A DNA stretch of 64,000 nucleotides from positions 1 through 64,000 of the forward strand of contig JAKJBW010000009.1 in assembly GCA_022706785.1 (NCBI GenBank). Direction: 5' to 3'. Within the stretch, counting starts at the first letter, position 1. Each line of letters begins with the position of its first letter. Position numbers and translations under genes: made by a program. The notes beneath the pieces are model-generated. The model saw nothing but the letters and a program-made list of their open reading frames with translations. It did not search any database and was not told the origin of the DNA. Source of the DNA: Bacillota bacterium. GTDB lineage: Bacteria; Bacillota; Clostridia; UBA1381; UMGS1253. Positions 24,773 to 34,448 of the stretch are shown here, piece after piece.

Positions 24773-26647
24773 CTAGCGCTCGGCTGCACCGCCCGTCTGG
24801 CTGACGACCATCTGATAATAGCTCCCCTTGCGGCGCATCAGCTCATCATGTGTTCCACTCTCTATGATCCGTCTATCGCCAATCACCATGATCCTGTCGG
24901 CGTCGCGTATGGTGGACAGCCTGTGCGCGATCAGGAAGCTGGTACGGTCCTTCATCAGCCCAAGCATGGCGCGCTGGATATTTTTTTCAGTGCGCGTGTC
25001 CACGCTGCTGGTGGCCTCGTCCAGGATCAGAATGGGCGAATCGCATAAAAATGCCCGCGAGATGGACAAAAGCTGACGCTGACCTTGGCTTAGATTGTCG
25101 GTACTGCCCGACACCTGCGTCCGGTAGCCGTTTGGCAGCCTGGATATAAAATGGTGGGCCTCTGCCAGCAGTGCGGCCTGCTGCACCTGCGCTTCGTCCG
25201 CTTCCGGTCTGGCATAGCGAATATTGTCGGCAATTGAGCCTGTAAACAGGAAGGTATCCTGCAGCACTACCGAGAAATATTTGCGCAGATCCTCACGCTT
25301 CATATCCTGTACGGCAACCCCGTCAATAAGGATTTGCCCGCTGTCCGCATCATAAAACCGCGTCAGGAGGTTGACGATGGTGGTTTTCCCCGCGCCCGTT
25401 TCCCCCACCAGCGCTATAACCTCGCCTGGATTTGCGGTAAAGCTCACATGCTCAAGCACCGGCTTGCCCGCAATATACGAAAACGAGACATCCCGAAACG
25501 CCACATGGCCGCAAACTTGGGAAGGAAAGCTGCTGTCTTGCTTGTCGGGCGGTATTTCGGCTTCATCCAGCAGCTCAAATACACGCTCGGCGCCCGCCAG
25601 AGCGGACTGAATATTGTTGAACATACCCGCAATATTGCCAAGCGGCATGCCGAACTGGCGTGAATAGGTGATCGCGCTGGCAATGGTGCCCACGCTGATA
25701 GCGCTGCTTACCGACAAGACCCCGCCCACACAGGCGATGAGCGCAAAGCTGATGTTGTTTATCACGTTCATAAGCGGCATCATAAGCCCTGCCCAAAGCT
25801 GCGCTCTGGTCGAATAGGCGCGCAGCTGCCGGTTTGCCGCTTCAAAGCTGGCGGCCACGTCGCACTGACGGTTAAACGCCTTGACCATTTTGATGCCTGT
25901 GATGCTTTCCTCAATGATCCCGTTAAGCTCACCTAAATGACGCTGCTGCCCCACAAAGCTTTCGCGGCTGCGCTTTGCTATTGTTCTGGTGAGCGTAAAG
26001 GTGAGCGGGACGGCTATGGTAGCGACCAGCGTCAGCAGCGGACTTAGCAGGAGCAGCATCACAAAGGCGCCTGTAATCTGCAGGATGCCGGAGGCAAGGT
26101 CTGTCGTCGTCATGGCGATGGTAGAGCTGATATTGTCGATATCGTTGGTCAGACGGCTCATGGTGTCGCCGTGAGAGCGGGTGTCGTAGAATTTCAGCGG
26201 CAGCCTGGCAAGCTTTTCAAACAGCGAACGCCGCAAAGCCTTCACCAGCTTTTGCGTCACGCCCACCACCATCAGCCCGTTGCAGGTACCGATCAGCCAT
26301 GCGGCCATATACGCCGAAACAAGCGCGATCAAAACTTTTCCTAAAAACAGATGATCTACCGTGCCGGCAGCCGTATCAAAAGCATCGATGCCCCTGCCGA
26401 TCAGATAGGGCACGGACAGCCCCACCAACGAAGATACCACCGTCAGCAGTATCACCGTGGCCAGCGTGCGCCACTGTGTGGCATAGATCTTCAGCAGCCT
26501 GACAAGCGTTTTTCTGGTGTTTTTGGGCTTCTTGCCGGGCATAAACCGGCGCATCGGCCCGCCTCCGCCACCTCTGCCGCCGTGCCCCAAGCCGGGCATG
26601 TTGTCGGGGATGGGCGCGCGTTTGTTCTGCTCAGACACAGCGCTCAC
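24773..26647 (-). CDS. ABC exporter half-transporter, canonical NBD
   Basis: About 624 residues: six-helix exporter membrane domain, then a nucleotide-binding domain. Walker A GETGAGKT, signature LSQGQ, Walker B LILDEATS with the catalytic Glu, and H-loop IAHRLST. I start it at GTG 26647 because GGAGGGGACG precedes it; the frame is open to 26671. A Gly/Arg-rich, Pro-rich head (PGLGHGGRGGGGG) precedes the membrane part. It overlaps the upstream half-transporter by 17 nt and should form a heterodimer with it. Exported substrate unknown (drug, lipid or peptide). Confidence 0.9.
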   Translation of the reverse strand: MSAVSEQNKRAPIPDNMPGLGHGGRGGGGGPMRRFMPGKKPKNTRKTLVRLLKIYATQWRTLATVILLTVVSSLVGLSVPYLIGRGIDAFDTAAGTVDHLFLGKVLIALVSAYMAAWLIGTCNGLMVVGVTQKLVKALRRSLFEKLARLPLKFYDTRSHGDTMSRLTNDIDNISSTIAMTTTDLASGILQITGAFVMLLLLSPLLTLVATIAVPLTFTLTRTIAKRSRESFVGQQRHLGELNGIIEESITGIKMVKAFNRQCDVAASFEAANRQLRAYSTRAQLWAGLMMPLMNVINNISFALIACVGGVLSVSSAISVGTIASAITYSRQFGMPLGNIAGMFNNIQSALAGAERVFELLDEAEIPPDKQDSSFPSQVCGHVAFRDVSFSYIAGKPVLEHVSFTANPGEVIALVGETGAGKTTIVNLLTRFYDADSGQILIDGVAVQDMKREDLRKYFSVVLQDTFLFTGSIADNIRYARPEADEAQVQQAALLAEAHHFISRLPNGYRTQVSGSTDNLSQGQRQLLSISRAFLCDSPILILDEATSSVDTRTEKNIQRAMLGLMKDRTSFLIAHRLSTIRDADRIMVIGDRRIIESGTHDELMRRKGSYYQMVVSQTGGAAER

Positions 26648-28364
26648 CGTCCCCTCCGATTTGCGAGGCATAGATGTCGCGGTAGGTTTCGCAGCGCGCC
26701 ATCAATTCTGCGTGCGCGCCAAAGCCCACCATCTCTCCGTCGTCTAACACCATGATCTTGTCGGCGCCCATAGCCGTGCCGATACGCTGGGTGATCAGGA
26801 TCACAATCCTGCCTTTGGAAGCTGCGGTGCGCAAGCTTTTGCGCACCTTATCCTCAGTCACCGCATCGAGCGCGCTGGTGCAATCGTCAAATATCAAAAT
26901 GCCGGCATCCTTGGCAAGCGCTCTGGCGATTGATATACGCTGCTTTTGTCCGCCCGATACGTTCACGCCCGCCTGCCCCAGCAGGCTGTCGTAGCCGTCC
27001 GGCATCTGCGAGATAAACCCGGACGCCTGCGCGTCCCGCGACGCCTGCTCTATGGTCTGCGTGCCGGCTTGTGCACTGCCCCAACCGATGTTTTGAGCCA
27101 CGGTTCCCGAAAAAAGCATACTCTGCTGCGGCGCCACAGATACCGCCTCCCTTACCTTACGGGGGGAAATGCGGTGTAAATCGACACCGTCTATGGAAAC
27201 CGTCCCTTCGGTGGCGTCGTAAAAACGCAGCAACAGCCATACCAGCGTGGATTTTCCCGCGCCGGTCGGCCCTATGACGGCAAGGGTTTCGCCTTTGTCC
27301 ACGCTAAAGCTTACGTCTTTGAGCGCAGGGCTTCCGCTGCCCTGCGGATAGGAAAAAGACACATGATCAAACACCAGCGTATCGCCCGGGATATGGCTGC
27401 TTTCATCCGCACCGGCCGGCTCTTCCGGCTCTGCAAAGACCTCCTGTATCCTTTGGGCAGAAGCCTTGGTACGCACAAATGTATTGAAGATGTTGACGAT
27501 CATCATAAGCGACCATAAAATCTGCGTCATATAGTTGGTGAACGCCATGATCTCGCCCACCCTGACCGAGCCGCTTGCAAACAGCAGGGAACCTGCGTAA
27601 ATGGTCGCGGCGATCCCCAGGTTGAAGACAAGCGACATCAGCGGCCCGAAAAAGGTGATCACGCGCTGCGCGGACACGCCCTTGACAGCCAGATCATCAT
27701 TTGCCGCCTCAAACCTGGCCTCCTCCTGCGCGTAGCGGCCAAACGCCTTGACCAGCCGCACCCCCATCAGGTATTCCTGAACCACCGTATTCACACGGTC
27801 CAGCGCGTATTGAACCTTCATATACCGCTTATAGCTCATTTTCATGCTGACGACAATAAAAACCGAAACGGCTCCGATGGCGCCAAACAAAATAAGACTC
27901 AGCGAGGGATTGAGCACCACCGCCAGCACAATGCTGCCAATACAGGAAAGCGGCGCTTTAAAAAAAATCCTCATGAGCCCATTTACAAACTGGGATACCT
28001 GCGTAATATCGTTGGTGATTCTGGTGATGAGCGAGCCGCTCTCGATTTTGTCGACAGACGGCAGTGACAGGCGCATCACCTTGGCAAACAGATCGCTGCG
28101 AAGCTCCGCCCCGAAGCTTTGGGAGGCGTTGCTGGCAAACCAGTTGCGCGACATGGCAAAGCACGCGCCAACGCCCGAAACCAGCAGCATGATTCCGCCC
28201 AGATAAAGCACTTGATTCATATCGCCCGCTCTCACGCCGTCATCAATGATGCGCGCCATGATGGTAGGCTGAAGCAGGTCGCACATAGCCTCAAAAAAAA
28301 CGCAGGTTACCGCGGCACAAAACCAATACCGATACTTTTTCCAATACCTGTGGTAGATGCTCAT
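26631..28364 (-). CDS. ABC exporter half-transporter, degenerate ATP site
   Basis: A 577-residue half-transporter with exporter-type membrane domain and NBD. Walker A GPTGAGKS and signature VSGGQ are intact, but Walker B reads LIFDDCTS (Asp for catalytic Glu) and the H-loop reads ITQRIGT (Gln for His). The partner at 24773 carries the variant signature LSQGQ, so together they make one dead and one live ATP site, as in TM287/288-like heterodimers. The start has AGAAGGGGAAAC. It follows the dCMP deaminase gene by 34 bases. Confidence 0.9.
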   Translation of the reverse strand: MSIYHRYWKKYRYWFCAAVTCVFFEAMCDLLQPTIMARIIDDGVRAGDMNQVLYLGGIMLLVSGVGACFAMSRNWFASNASQSFGAELRSDLFAKVMRLSLPSVDKIESGSLITRITNDITQVSQFVNGLMRIFFKAPLSCIGSIVLAVVLNPSLSLILFGAIGAVSVFIVVSMKMSYKRYMKVQYALDRVNTVVQEYLMGVRLVKAFGRYAQEEARFEAANDDLAVKGVSAQRVITFFGPLMSLVFNLGIAATIYAGSLLFASGSVRVGEIMAFTNYMTQILWSLMMIVNIFNTFVRTKASAQRIQEVFAEPEEPAGADESSHIPGDTLVFDHVSFSYPQGSGSPALKDVSFSVDKGETLAVIGPTGAGKSTLVWLLLRFYDATEGTVSIDGVDLHRISPRKVREAVSVAPQQSMLFSGTVAQNIGWGSAQAGTQTIEQASRDAQASGFISQMPDGYDSLLGQAGVNVSGGQKQRISIARALAKDAGILIFDDCTSALDAVTEDKVRKSLRTAASKGRIVILITQRIGTAMGADKIMVLDDGEMVGFGAHAELMARCETYRDIYASQIGGDGERCV

Positions 28365-28398
28365 GTTTCCCCTTCTAACGTCACAAAGCTTGTATCAA

Positions 28399-28911
28399 TC
28401 AATACCCATACTGACCGCTCAGCGATTCATCGTCGTTTACCCAATCCTCCACATACAGCACGCGGCACGCTTCGGCGTCGTCACGTATCACGACCTTGTT
28501 GATACCCGCGTTGATGATGAGCCGCTTGCACATAGCGCATGAGGACGTACCGGCTACAATTTCATCTGTGTCAGGGTCTATGCATACCAGATATATGGTG
28601 GAGCCTATCATGTCGCGGCGGGGTGCGCTGATAATGGCGTTTGCCTCCGCATGAACGCTTCTGCACATTTCATAGCGTTCGCCCCGGGGCACACCCAGCT
28701 TTTCACGCATACATTCGCCAAGATCAATGCAGTTTTTGCGCCCGCGCGGCGCACCGTTGTAGCCCGTGGCTATGATCTCGTCATTTTTGACAATAATGCT
28801 GCCGAATTTGCGCCGTATACAGGTGCTTCGTTCGGCTACCGTTTGCGCAATGTCTAAATAATAGTTGTACTTATCCCGTCTGGACAACACTTTCGCCACC
28901 CCCATTTTCAT
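28399..28911 (-). CDS. dCMP/cytidine deaminase family zinc enzyme (ComEB-like)
   Basis: A 170-residue deaminase converting dCMP to dUMP for dTTP synthesis. The zinc and proton-shuttle motif is VHAEANAI; the second half of the zinc site reads SSCAMCKR where PCxxC is usual, with Ser for Pro. GYNGAPRG and STCIRRKFG fit the family. The true start may be GTG 28890 or TTG 28887, since GGGGGTGG lies before these, while ATG 28911 has no ribosome site. Upstream lies an array of repeats with extended -10 boxes. Confidence 0.88.
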   Translation of the reverse strand: MKMGVAKVLSRRDKYNYYLDIAQTVAERSTCIRRKFGSIIVKNDEIIATGYNGAPRGRKNCIDLGECMREKLGVPRGERYEMCRSVHAEANAIISAPRRDMIGSTIYLVCIDPDTDEIVAGTSSCAMCKRLIINAGINKVVIRDDAEACRVLYVEDWVNDDESLSGQYGY

Positions 28912-28978
28912 TTTCTATGCAAAGAAAACAGGCCTTGTCCGCAAAAACGCAGGACACAGGCACTAAACCTCAACTGAA

Positions 28979-29260
28979 ATTTATTATAACATAAACACTT
29001 ACGTGTTCATGTTGAAATGGTGTGTTGAAACTGCCAAGCAGTTTCCGCCGTTATTATAACATAAATGCAAGCCGCGCATCGGCCCCGCTCACACTGTTTC
29101 AATAAACACATGAAACAAAGCCGAAAGGCTTTGTACTATGATTGTGTTTATTATAACACAAGTGCAAGCCGTAGTCGGCTTGCTACATACTGTTTCAATA
29201 AACACATAAAGGATAAAGCCGAAAGGCTTTATTTCCTCAATTGTGTTTATTATAATATAG
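28979..29260. repeat. Tandem hairpin repeats with extended -10 boxes
   Basis: TTATTATAAYA recurs at 28981, 29051, 29148 and 29247 (spacings 70, 97, 99). On the minus strand the first three read TGTTATAAT, a full extended -10 promoter box. Two of the intervals carry a long inverted repeat AATAAACACA/TGTGTTTATT (29101-29110 with 29143-29152; 29197-29206 with 29242-29251) that encloses an AAAGCCGAAAGGCTTT hairpin. A GCAAGCCG/CGGCTTGC hairpin (29164-29182) lies between them. The first unit has diverged. It fills the gap between the ABC pair at 29335 and dCMP deaminase. Confidence 0.7.
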
Positions 29261-29334
29261 CCGTTTTGTTTTGTCAACCTGCCCCAAACCCTCTTAACTG
29301 AAGATGCCAACAAGCCTGAGCCGTTAAAGCTTCG

Positions 29335-31116
29335 TCAGTCCGCCAGCTGCGATTGGTAGAGCTCGTAATAAAGCCCCCGCGCCGCCAAAAGCTGCTCGTG
29401 ATTGCCCGCTTCGGCAATATTTCTCTCCGAAACATATAAAATCCTGTCACAGTGCTTGATGGTCGAGAGTCTGTGCGCAATGATGAAGGATGTCCTGCCC
29501 TTCAAAAGCCTTTGCAGGCCCTGCTGGACCAGCAGCTCGGTTTTGGTGTCGATTGCCGAAGTCGCCTCGTCCAGGATCAGCACCCTGGGATCGGCAAGCA
29601 GAGTACGCGCAAAGCTGATAAGCTGACGCTGTCCTGCCGACAGCGAGCTCCCCCGCTCGGTGACGTATGTATTGTAGCCGTTTGGCATCAGCTTGATAAA
29701 GTCATCAGCATGTACTACCCTGGCAGCCGCTACCGCCTCCTCATCCGAAGCGTCCAGCCGGCCATATTTGATATTTTCCATAATCGTGCCCGAAAAGATG
29801 AACGTATCCTGAAGCATGATCCCCATCTGGGACCGCAGCGATGCAAGCGTAACGTCGTATAGGCCGATACCGTCTATGGTGATAGCGCCTGACCCGATAT
29901 CGTAAAACCTGGCCAAAAGGTTCACAATAGTGGTTTTGCCCGCGCCAGTCGGCCCGACAAGCGCGATGGAATCCCCTGCCTTTGCCGTAAAGGACAAGTG
30001 CTCTAAAATGGGCACATCCTTTTCGTAGGCAAAACAGACGTCCTTAAAGCACACCTCACCCTTAACGGGCGGCAGCGGCCGCGCATCCGGCTTGTCACTG
30101 ATGGCTGCCGGCGTGTCCATCACTTCAAAAATGCGTTCCAGGTACGACGCTGTGTTGACAATCTGGTTCGACAGTGCGCCCAATGACTGAATAGGCTGCC
30201 AAAAACGCCCGCAGTAAACCCCCATTGAGATAATCACGCCCGCTGTCATCGCGTGACCGACGCCCACAAGGTATATGGCGGAGGTGGCAAGCGCGGAAAT
30301 GATCAAAACTGAGGGAAGCATGGTATACATAAGCGCCACCATCCGCATATACGCGCTCCGGCATGCAGAGGCTATGCCTTGCGCGGTTGCCTGGTTTATC
30401 TCTTCTCTGACAAACGACTGGGTCACCCTCATACCGTCAATGCTTTCCTGAAAATACGCGTTCATATTGGCGGTCTTGTTGGAAAACGCGCGGCTGGCTT
30501 TCCCCTGCGACCTTCTTATGATCTGAACATATATGGCAAACGGCACAATGCCTGTGAGCACCAGAAGCGTCAGGCGCACATCGGTCGCAAACATAAAAAA
30601 CAGGATAAAGACAAGGCTTAATAGCTCAAGCACGATATTGATCAGGCCATTGGCGAAAAAATCGGCCACAGCATTGACATAGTTGACCACACGCACCAGT
30701 ATTTTGCCATGCGGCCTTGAGTCGTAGTAGTCAAACGGTAGCGTCTGCAAATGCGCAAACAAATCGCTGCGTATCTCCGAAACAATCTTCTGCCCCACCT
30801 TGGCCGAAATAATGCCGCGTGCACGGTCGGCGAGCATGATCATAATAAACAGGATAATGCAGATGCCGCCAATAATAAGCATGCCCGCGACATCCTTTTG
30901 GGGAACTAAATTATCTAAAATAATTTTTATGATGTACGGATAAACAAGCCCGGCCACAATTGAAATCACACTGTAGCACAGCGCCGCAATCAGTTGTTTT
31001 GAATACTTTTTGATATATCGGCCGCTACGTTTCAGATGTGCCAGATTAAACTCGGATTCCAAACTCTCATCCACGTCATACTTGTTGCGCTGCTTTTTAA
31101 GCGTCTCTTCAGGCAT
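29335..31116 (-). CDS. ABC exporter half-transporter, canonical NBD (second pair)
   Basis: A 593-residue half-transporter beginning at ATG 31116 (MPEETLKKQRN); AAGGGG lies nine bases upstream, and an ATG at 31122 is also possible. The membrane domain follows a charged N-terminal segment. NBD: Walker A GPTGAGKT, signature LSAGQ (variant), Walker B LILDEATS with catalytic Glu, H-loop IAHRLST. It overlaps the upstream half-transporter by 8 nt. Together they form a heterodimer with one degenerate site, a second set like that at 24773-28364. Confidence 0.9.
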   Translation of the reverse strand: MPEETLKKQRNKYDVDESLESEFNLAHLKRSGRYIKKYSKQLIAALCYSVISIVAGLVYPYIIKIILDNLVPQKDVAGMLIIGGICIILFIMIMLADRARGIISAKVGQKIVSEIRSDLFAHLQTLPFDYYDSRPHGKILVRVVNYVNAVADFFANGLINIVLELLSLVFILFFMFATDVRLTLLVLTGIVPFAIYVQIIRRSQGKASRAFSNKTANMNAYFQESIDGMRVTQSFVREEINQATAQGIASACRSAYMRMVALMYTMLPSVLIISALATSAIYLVGVGHAMTAGVIISMGVYCGRFWQPIQSLGALSNQIVNTASYLERIFEVMDTPAAISDKPDARPLPPVKGEVCFKDVCFAYEKDVPILEHLSFTAKAGDSIALVGPTGAGKTTIVNLLARFYDIGSGAITIDGIGLYDVTLASLRSQMGIMLQDTFIFSGTIMENIKYGRLDASDEEAVAAARVVHADDFIKLMPNGYNTYVTERGSSLSAGQRQLISFARTLLADPRVLILDEATSAIDTKTELLVQQGLQRLLKGRTSFIIAHRLSTIKHCDRILYVSERNIAEAGNHEQLLAARGLYYELYQSQLAD

Positions 31117-32887
31117 AAACATTCGCCCCTTCCGCCTCGTTTTCGAAGCCTGTGCCCTGCTGCAGGCAGTAAACCTCATAATAATATCCCTTTTTCGCAA
31201 GCAGCTGCTGGTGTGTGCCCTTTTCGGTCACTACACCATCGTTGATAATGTATATCACGTCCGCATCCTTGACCGACGAGATACGCTGGGCGATAATAAA
31301 TGTGGTGCGCCTGCCCGGCCTGTTTGCCAGCTGGCCCTGTATGTACTTTTCCGTTTCCATATCAACAGCGGAGGTGGTGTCGTCAAGCACCAGCACCGGC
31401 GCGTCATAGGCAAGCGCCCTGGCAAGCGCCAGCCTTTGCTTCTGTCCGCCCGAAAGGCCCACGCCCCGCTCACCCACAATGGTGGCATAGCCGTTTGGCA
31501 TATGCGTCACAAAACCGTCGGCATCCGCCATAGCGGCGTATGCGCACACCTCATCCTCACTCATATCCGGTCGCCCGTAGGCGATATTAGCGTCTATGCT
31601 GTTTGAGAACAAAAACACGTCCTGCATCGCGATTCCGATTTTGCCGCGCAGCGTATGCAGATCATAATCGCGCACGTCTACCCCGTCTATTTTAATGCTG
31701 CCCTTCGTCACGTCCATAAACCGTGCCAGCAACATAACAAGCGTTGTTTTGCCCGAACCCGTCTGTCCCATGATCCCGATTGTCTGGCCTGGCTGGGCGG
31801 TAATGTTTATGCCCCGTAGGACCGGCTTGCGGTCATATTTGAATTCAACATCAAGAAACTCCACCTGGCCGCGCTCTTTTGTCTGCCCGTCTGCCAGGTC
31901 TTCAAAGTAAGGATTCATGGGATTTTTGATGTCGGTTCTGGCATAGTAGAGCTGCATGACCTTTTGCGTGGACCAAAAAAACCGCTGTCCGTCGTTGATC
32001 ACAAGGCCTATTGTACGCGTGGCGTCATTAATAAGCCAGTTAAGCGTAAAAAACAGGAAAAGCTGACCCACGGTCATCTCTTCATTTATGACCAAAATCC
32101 CGCCCACGATCAGCACAAGGACAATAGCCGCGTTTGAAAGCGCGTTTAAAATAGGTCCGTAATGGGCATAAATGCTTGCCGCGCCAACGGAGGCTTCACA
32201 AAATGCGCTGTTTCTTTCCTCAAATTTTTTCTGCTCGTAGTCCTCACGGACAAACGCCTTTACAACGCGGTTTCCACTGATATTTTCCTGCACCGTGGTA
32301 TTGAGGCGACTCACAGCTTCTCTCACACGGCCGTATGCCGGCCCTGTCTGCTTGCGCATACGCATTACCAGGATAGTCGTAACAGGCGAAACCGCGGTAA
32401 GTATGGCGGCAAGAACGGCGTTTGTGCAGTAAAATACCGCCATTCCCGCAATATAAACAATCACAGCGTAAACCGCGTTGATACAAACCCATACAATAAA
32501 ATGGCGCATGGCCTCAAGGTCGCCGGTAAGGCGCATCATAATATCACCTGTACGCGTACTGTGGTAGAAATCTGAGGCCAGCGACTGCAGCTTGGCATAC
32601 AGCTTTGTCCGCATGGTGACAAGGCAATCGGCTGCCGACGAATCCAAAAGCAGGCCCACCAAATACTGCGCTGTGCCGCGAATCAGGCTCGCCACCAAAA
32701 ACATTAAAATCAGGAAATGCGCGCTGCTCATGTCACCACGGGCAGTGAGCAGGTCCAAAAGCCGGGTGATGAACAGCGGGGCTATGATGATGAGCGGCAG
32801 GTTGATAAAAATATGTATGAAGGAACCCAGAAAAAACTTCCATCTGCTGCCCTTCATGTTTTCAAATACCCATTTAATCTGCTCCAA
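31109..32887 (-). CDS. ABC exporter half-transporter, degenerate ATP site (second pair)
   Basis: A 592-residue half-transporter with a TTG start behind GGGGGG. NBD: Walker A GQTGSGKT, signature LSGGQ, Walker B LVLDDTTS with Asp for Glu, and H-loop IAQRISS with Gln for His. It is the degenerate partner of the protein at 29335. Membrane helices cluster in residues 20-300. A possible promoter lies at 33089-33117 on the minus strand (TTGACA, 17 nt, TAGACT), leaving a leader of about 200 nt. Substrate unknown. Confidence 0.9.
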   Translation of the reverse strand: MEQIKWVFENMKGSRWKFFLGSFIHIFINLPLIIIAPLFITRLLDLLTARGDMSSAHFLILMFLVASLIRGTAQYLVGLLLDSSAADCLVTMRTKLYAKLQSLASDFYHSTRTGDIMMRLTGDLEAMRHFIVWVCINAVYAVIVYIAGMAVFYCTNAVLAAILTAVSPVTTILVMRMRKQTGPAYGRVREAVSRLNTTVQENISGNRVVKAFVREDYEQKKFEERNSAFCEASVGAASIYAHYGPILNALSNAAIVLVLIVGGILVINEEMTVGQLFLFFTLNWLINDATRTIGLVINDGQRFFWSTQKVMQLYYARTDIKNPMNPYFEDLADGQTKERGQVEFLDVEFKYDRKPVLRGINITAQPGQTIGIMGQTGSGKTTLVMLLARFMDVTKGSIKIDGVDVRDYDLHTLRGKIGIAMQDVFLFSNSIDANIAYGRPDMSEDEVCAYAAMADADGFVTHMPNGYATIVGERGVGLSGGQKQRLALARALAYDAPVLVLDDTTSAVDMETEKYIQGQLANRPGRRTTFIIAQRISSVKDADVIYIINDGVVTEKGTHQQLLAKKGYYYEVYCLQQGTGFENEAEGANVYA

Positions 32888-33088
32888 GAAGATCCCCCCT
32901 AATTGTGCAGAAAAGGCCTTTAATACCTTTAAGCGCTTTTAAAAACAAAAAACTGCTGTAAACACGGGCCGAAAAATGTATTGGTATGATAGCCCCCGAC
33001 GACCTTGCGGGCGGTTTTATACGTCACAAAATTCGGTTTCCAGATACAGACAGTTGTTCCTTTCAAAAACGTTTCTTCCCTGTCAATT

Positions 33089-33117
33089 AGTCTACTCTCA
33101 TACGCCCCTCATGTCAA
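33089..33117 (-). promoter_or_regulatory. Possible promoter of the second ABC exporter pair
   Basis: Minus strand TTGACA (33117-33112), 17 nt, TAGACT (33094-33089). The leader between it and 32887 ends with a T-rich stretch (TTTTTTGTTTTT) after a weak CTGT/ACAG stem; no clear attenuator can be drawn. Confidence 0.4.
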
Positions 33118-33180
33118 CCCCATTTGAAATTTTATTGTTACAATTTAAAGACATTGAAGCATAGGCAATCCGCCTTTTTT

Positions 33181-33216
33181 GCCGGGGCTGCGCCCGGCAA
33201 CACCGCCGGTGTTGCC
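33181..33216. other. Two GC-rich hairpins before the YjbQ-like gene
   Basis: GCCGGG/CCCGGC (33181-33186 with 33193-33198) is followed by GGCAACACC/GGTGTTGCC (33196-33204 with 33208-33216). Neither orientation gives a T-run, so these are not simple terminators. Confidence 0.4.
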
Positions 33217-33271
33217 TGTACCAAAAAAACATGGTATACTACCAAAAAAACTGCCTAAGGAGGCGCCTGCA

Positions 33272-33688
33272 ATGAAATCTTACAGAAAAGAACTGTCGTT
33301 TAACATCCCTTCACGCCGCGGCATTGTCAATATCACGCCGCAGGTGGAGGCGGCGCTGGCTGAAAGCGGGATAAAAGAAGGCCTTTTGCTCGCCAATGCC
33401 ATGAACATTACAGCAAGCGTGTTTATCAACGACAACGAAAGCGGCCTGCATCATGATTATGAGGTATGGCTTGAGGCGCTCGCCCCCGAAAAGCCCTACA
33501 GCCAGTACCGCCACAACGGTTATGAGGACAACGCGGACGCGCACTTGAAGCGCACCGTCATGGGCCGCGAAACTGTGGTGGCCGTCACCGGCGGGCGGCT
33601 TGATTTCGGCACATGGGAGCAGATTTTTTATTTTGAGTTTGACGGCAAACGCAATAAGCGCGTGCTGATAAAAATCATAGGCGAATAA
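33272..33688 (+). CDS. UPF0047/YjbQ family protein
   Basis: A 138-residue protein starting at ATG 33272 behind AAGGAGG. It has the family pattern [40 protein letters not shown], DDxxxWLE-like region ([11 protein letters not shown]), [14 protein letters not shown] and QIFYFEFDG. The [12 protein letters not shown] segment is the hallmark. E. coli YjbQ has weak thiamine phosphate synthase activity in vitro; the true role is unsettled. It stands alone on the plus strand between two minus-strand clusters. Confidence 0.9.
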   Translation: MKSYRKELSFNIPSRRGIVNITPQVEAALAESGIKEGLLLANAMNITASVFINDNESGLHHDYEVWLEALAPEKPYSQYRHNGYEDNADAHLKRTVMGRETVVAVTGGRLDFGTWEQIFYFEFDGKRNKRVLIKIIGE

Positions 33689-33777
33689 AACACTGCGGGC
33701 TTTTAAAAAAAAGCTTTCCGCCCACATAGGATGAGAAATGCTCCCGGCTTTGTGCGCCTTCCGGATAAAAACATTTA

Positions 33778-33799
33778 AAGGGCGGCAGCTGCCGCCCTT
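33778..33799. terminator. Bidirectional terminator between YjbQ-like gene and rubrerythrin
   Basis: A perfect 22-base palindrome centred on CAGCTG with AAGGGCGG arms, between two convergent genes. T-rich sequence follows at a distance on the plus side. Confidence 0.6.
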
Positions 33800-33854
33800 C
33801 CCGCGTTATTTCTTTTCTCTTTGGCGTTATTAAAAACCCCCTAGGCCAATGCAA

Positions 33855-34448
33855 TCAATAGGTTTCGGCAAAAACCTCAAAATACGCCTTGGGATGCAGA
33901 CATGCCGGGCACTTTTCGGGCGCACCCTCGCCCTCGTGTACATAGCCGCAATTGCCGCATTTCCAGAGGATCGTCTCATCTTTTTTAAACACCTTATCCT
34001 GCTCGATATTGGCGGCAAGCTTTCTGTATCTAGTTTCATGCCGCTTTTCGGCGAACGCGATCATTTTAAACGCCGCCGCCACCTCGGGAAAGCCTTCGGC
34101 TTCCGCCGTTTGGGCAAAATCCGGATAAAGCTCGCCCCACTCCTCGTTTTCACCATCCGCGGCTGCTTTCAGGTTTTCCACCGTAGTGCCCTGTGCGACA
34201 GGATAGCCGGCGCTAATTTCTATCATGGCCGGAAGCTCGCAGGCCAGTCCCTCCAGCAGGAACTTGTAAAACCTTTTGGCGTGCTCTTTTTCGTTGTCGG
34301 CGGTTTCAATAAAAATATTTTTGATCTGCTTATAACCTTCCTTATCGGCAACAGACGCATAGTAGGTGTAGCGATTCCTGGCCTGCGATTCGCCCGCAAA
34401 AGCTTTCAATAGATTTTCAGCCGTTTTTGTTCCCTTAAGACTTTTCAT
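33855..34448 (-). CDS. rbr: Rubrerythrin
   Basis: A 197-residue peroxide-reducing enzyme of anaerobes. The ferritin-like diiron part has [22 protein letters not shown] and a second pair [11 protein letters not shown], with extra Glu in [10 protein letters not shown]. The C-terminal rubredoxin domain has [10 protein letters not shown] and CPAC.HPKAYFE. It would reduce hydrogen peroxide with electrons from rubredoxin or NADH-linked partners. It shares a 4-nt ATGA overlap with the PerR-like gene, so the two form one operon under the box at 34931. Confidence 0.96.
   Translation of the reverse strand: MKSLKGTKTAENLLKAFAGESQARNRYTYYASVADKEGYKQIKNIFIETADNEKEHAKRFYKFLLEGLACELPAMIEISAGYPVAQGTTVENLKAAADGENEEWGELYPDFAQTAEAEGFPEVAAAFKMIAFAEKRHETRYRKLAANIEQDKVFKKDETILWKCGNCGYVHEGEGAPEKCPACLHPKAYFEVFAETY

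Noticed and set aside
28979-29260. CRISPR array
   Set aside because: Units are near 97 bp, diverged, and carry internal hairpins instead of short constant repeats with unique spacers.
29065-29313. Frames on both strands across the 29-kb repeats
   Set aside because: They translate the repeat units themselves (FIETV and similar repeats) and have no ribosome site.
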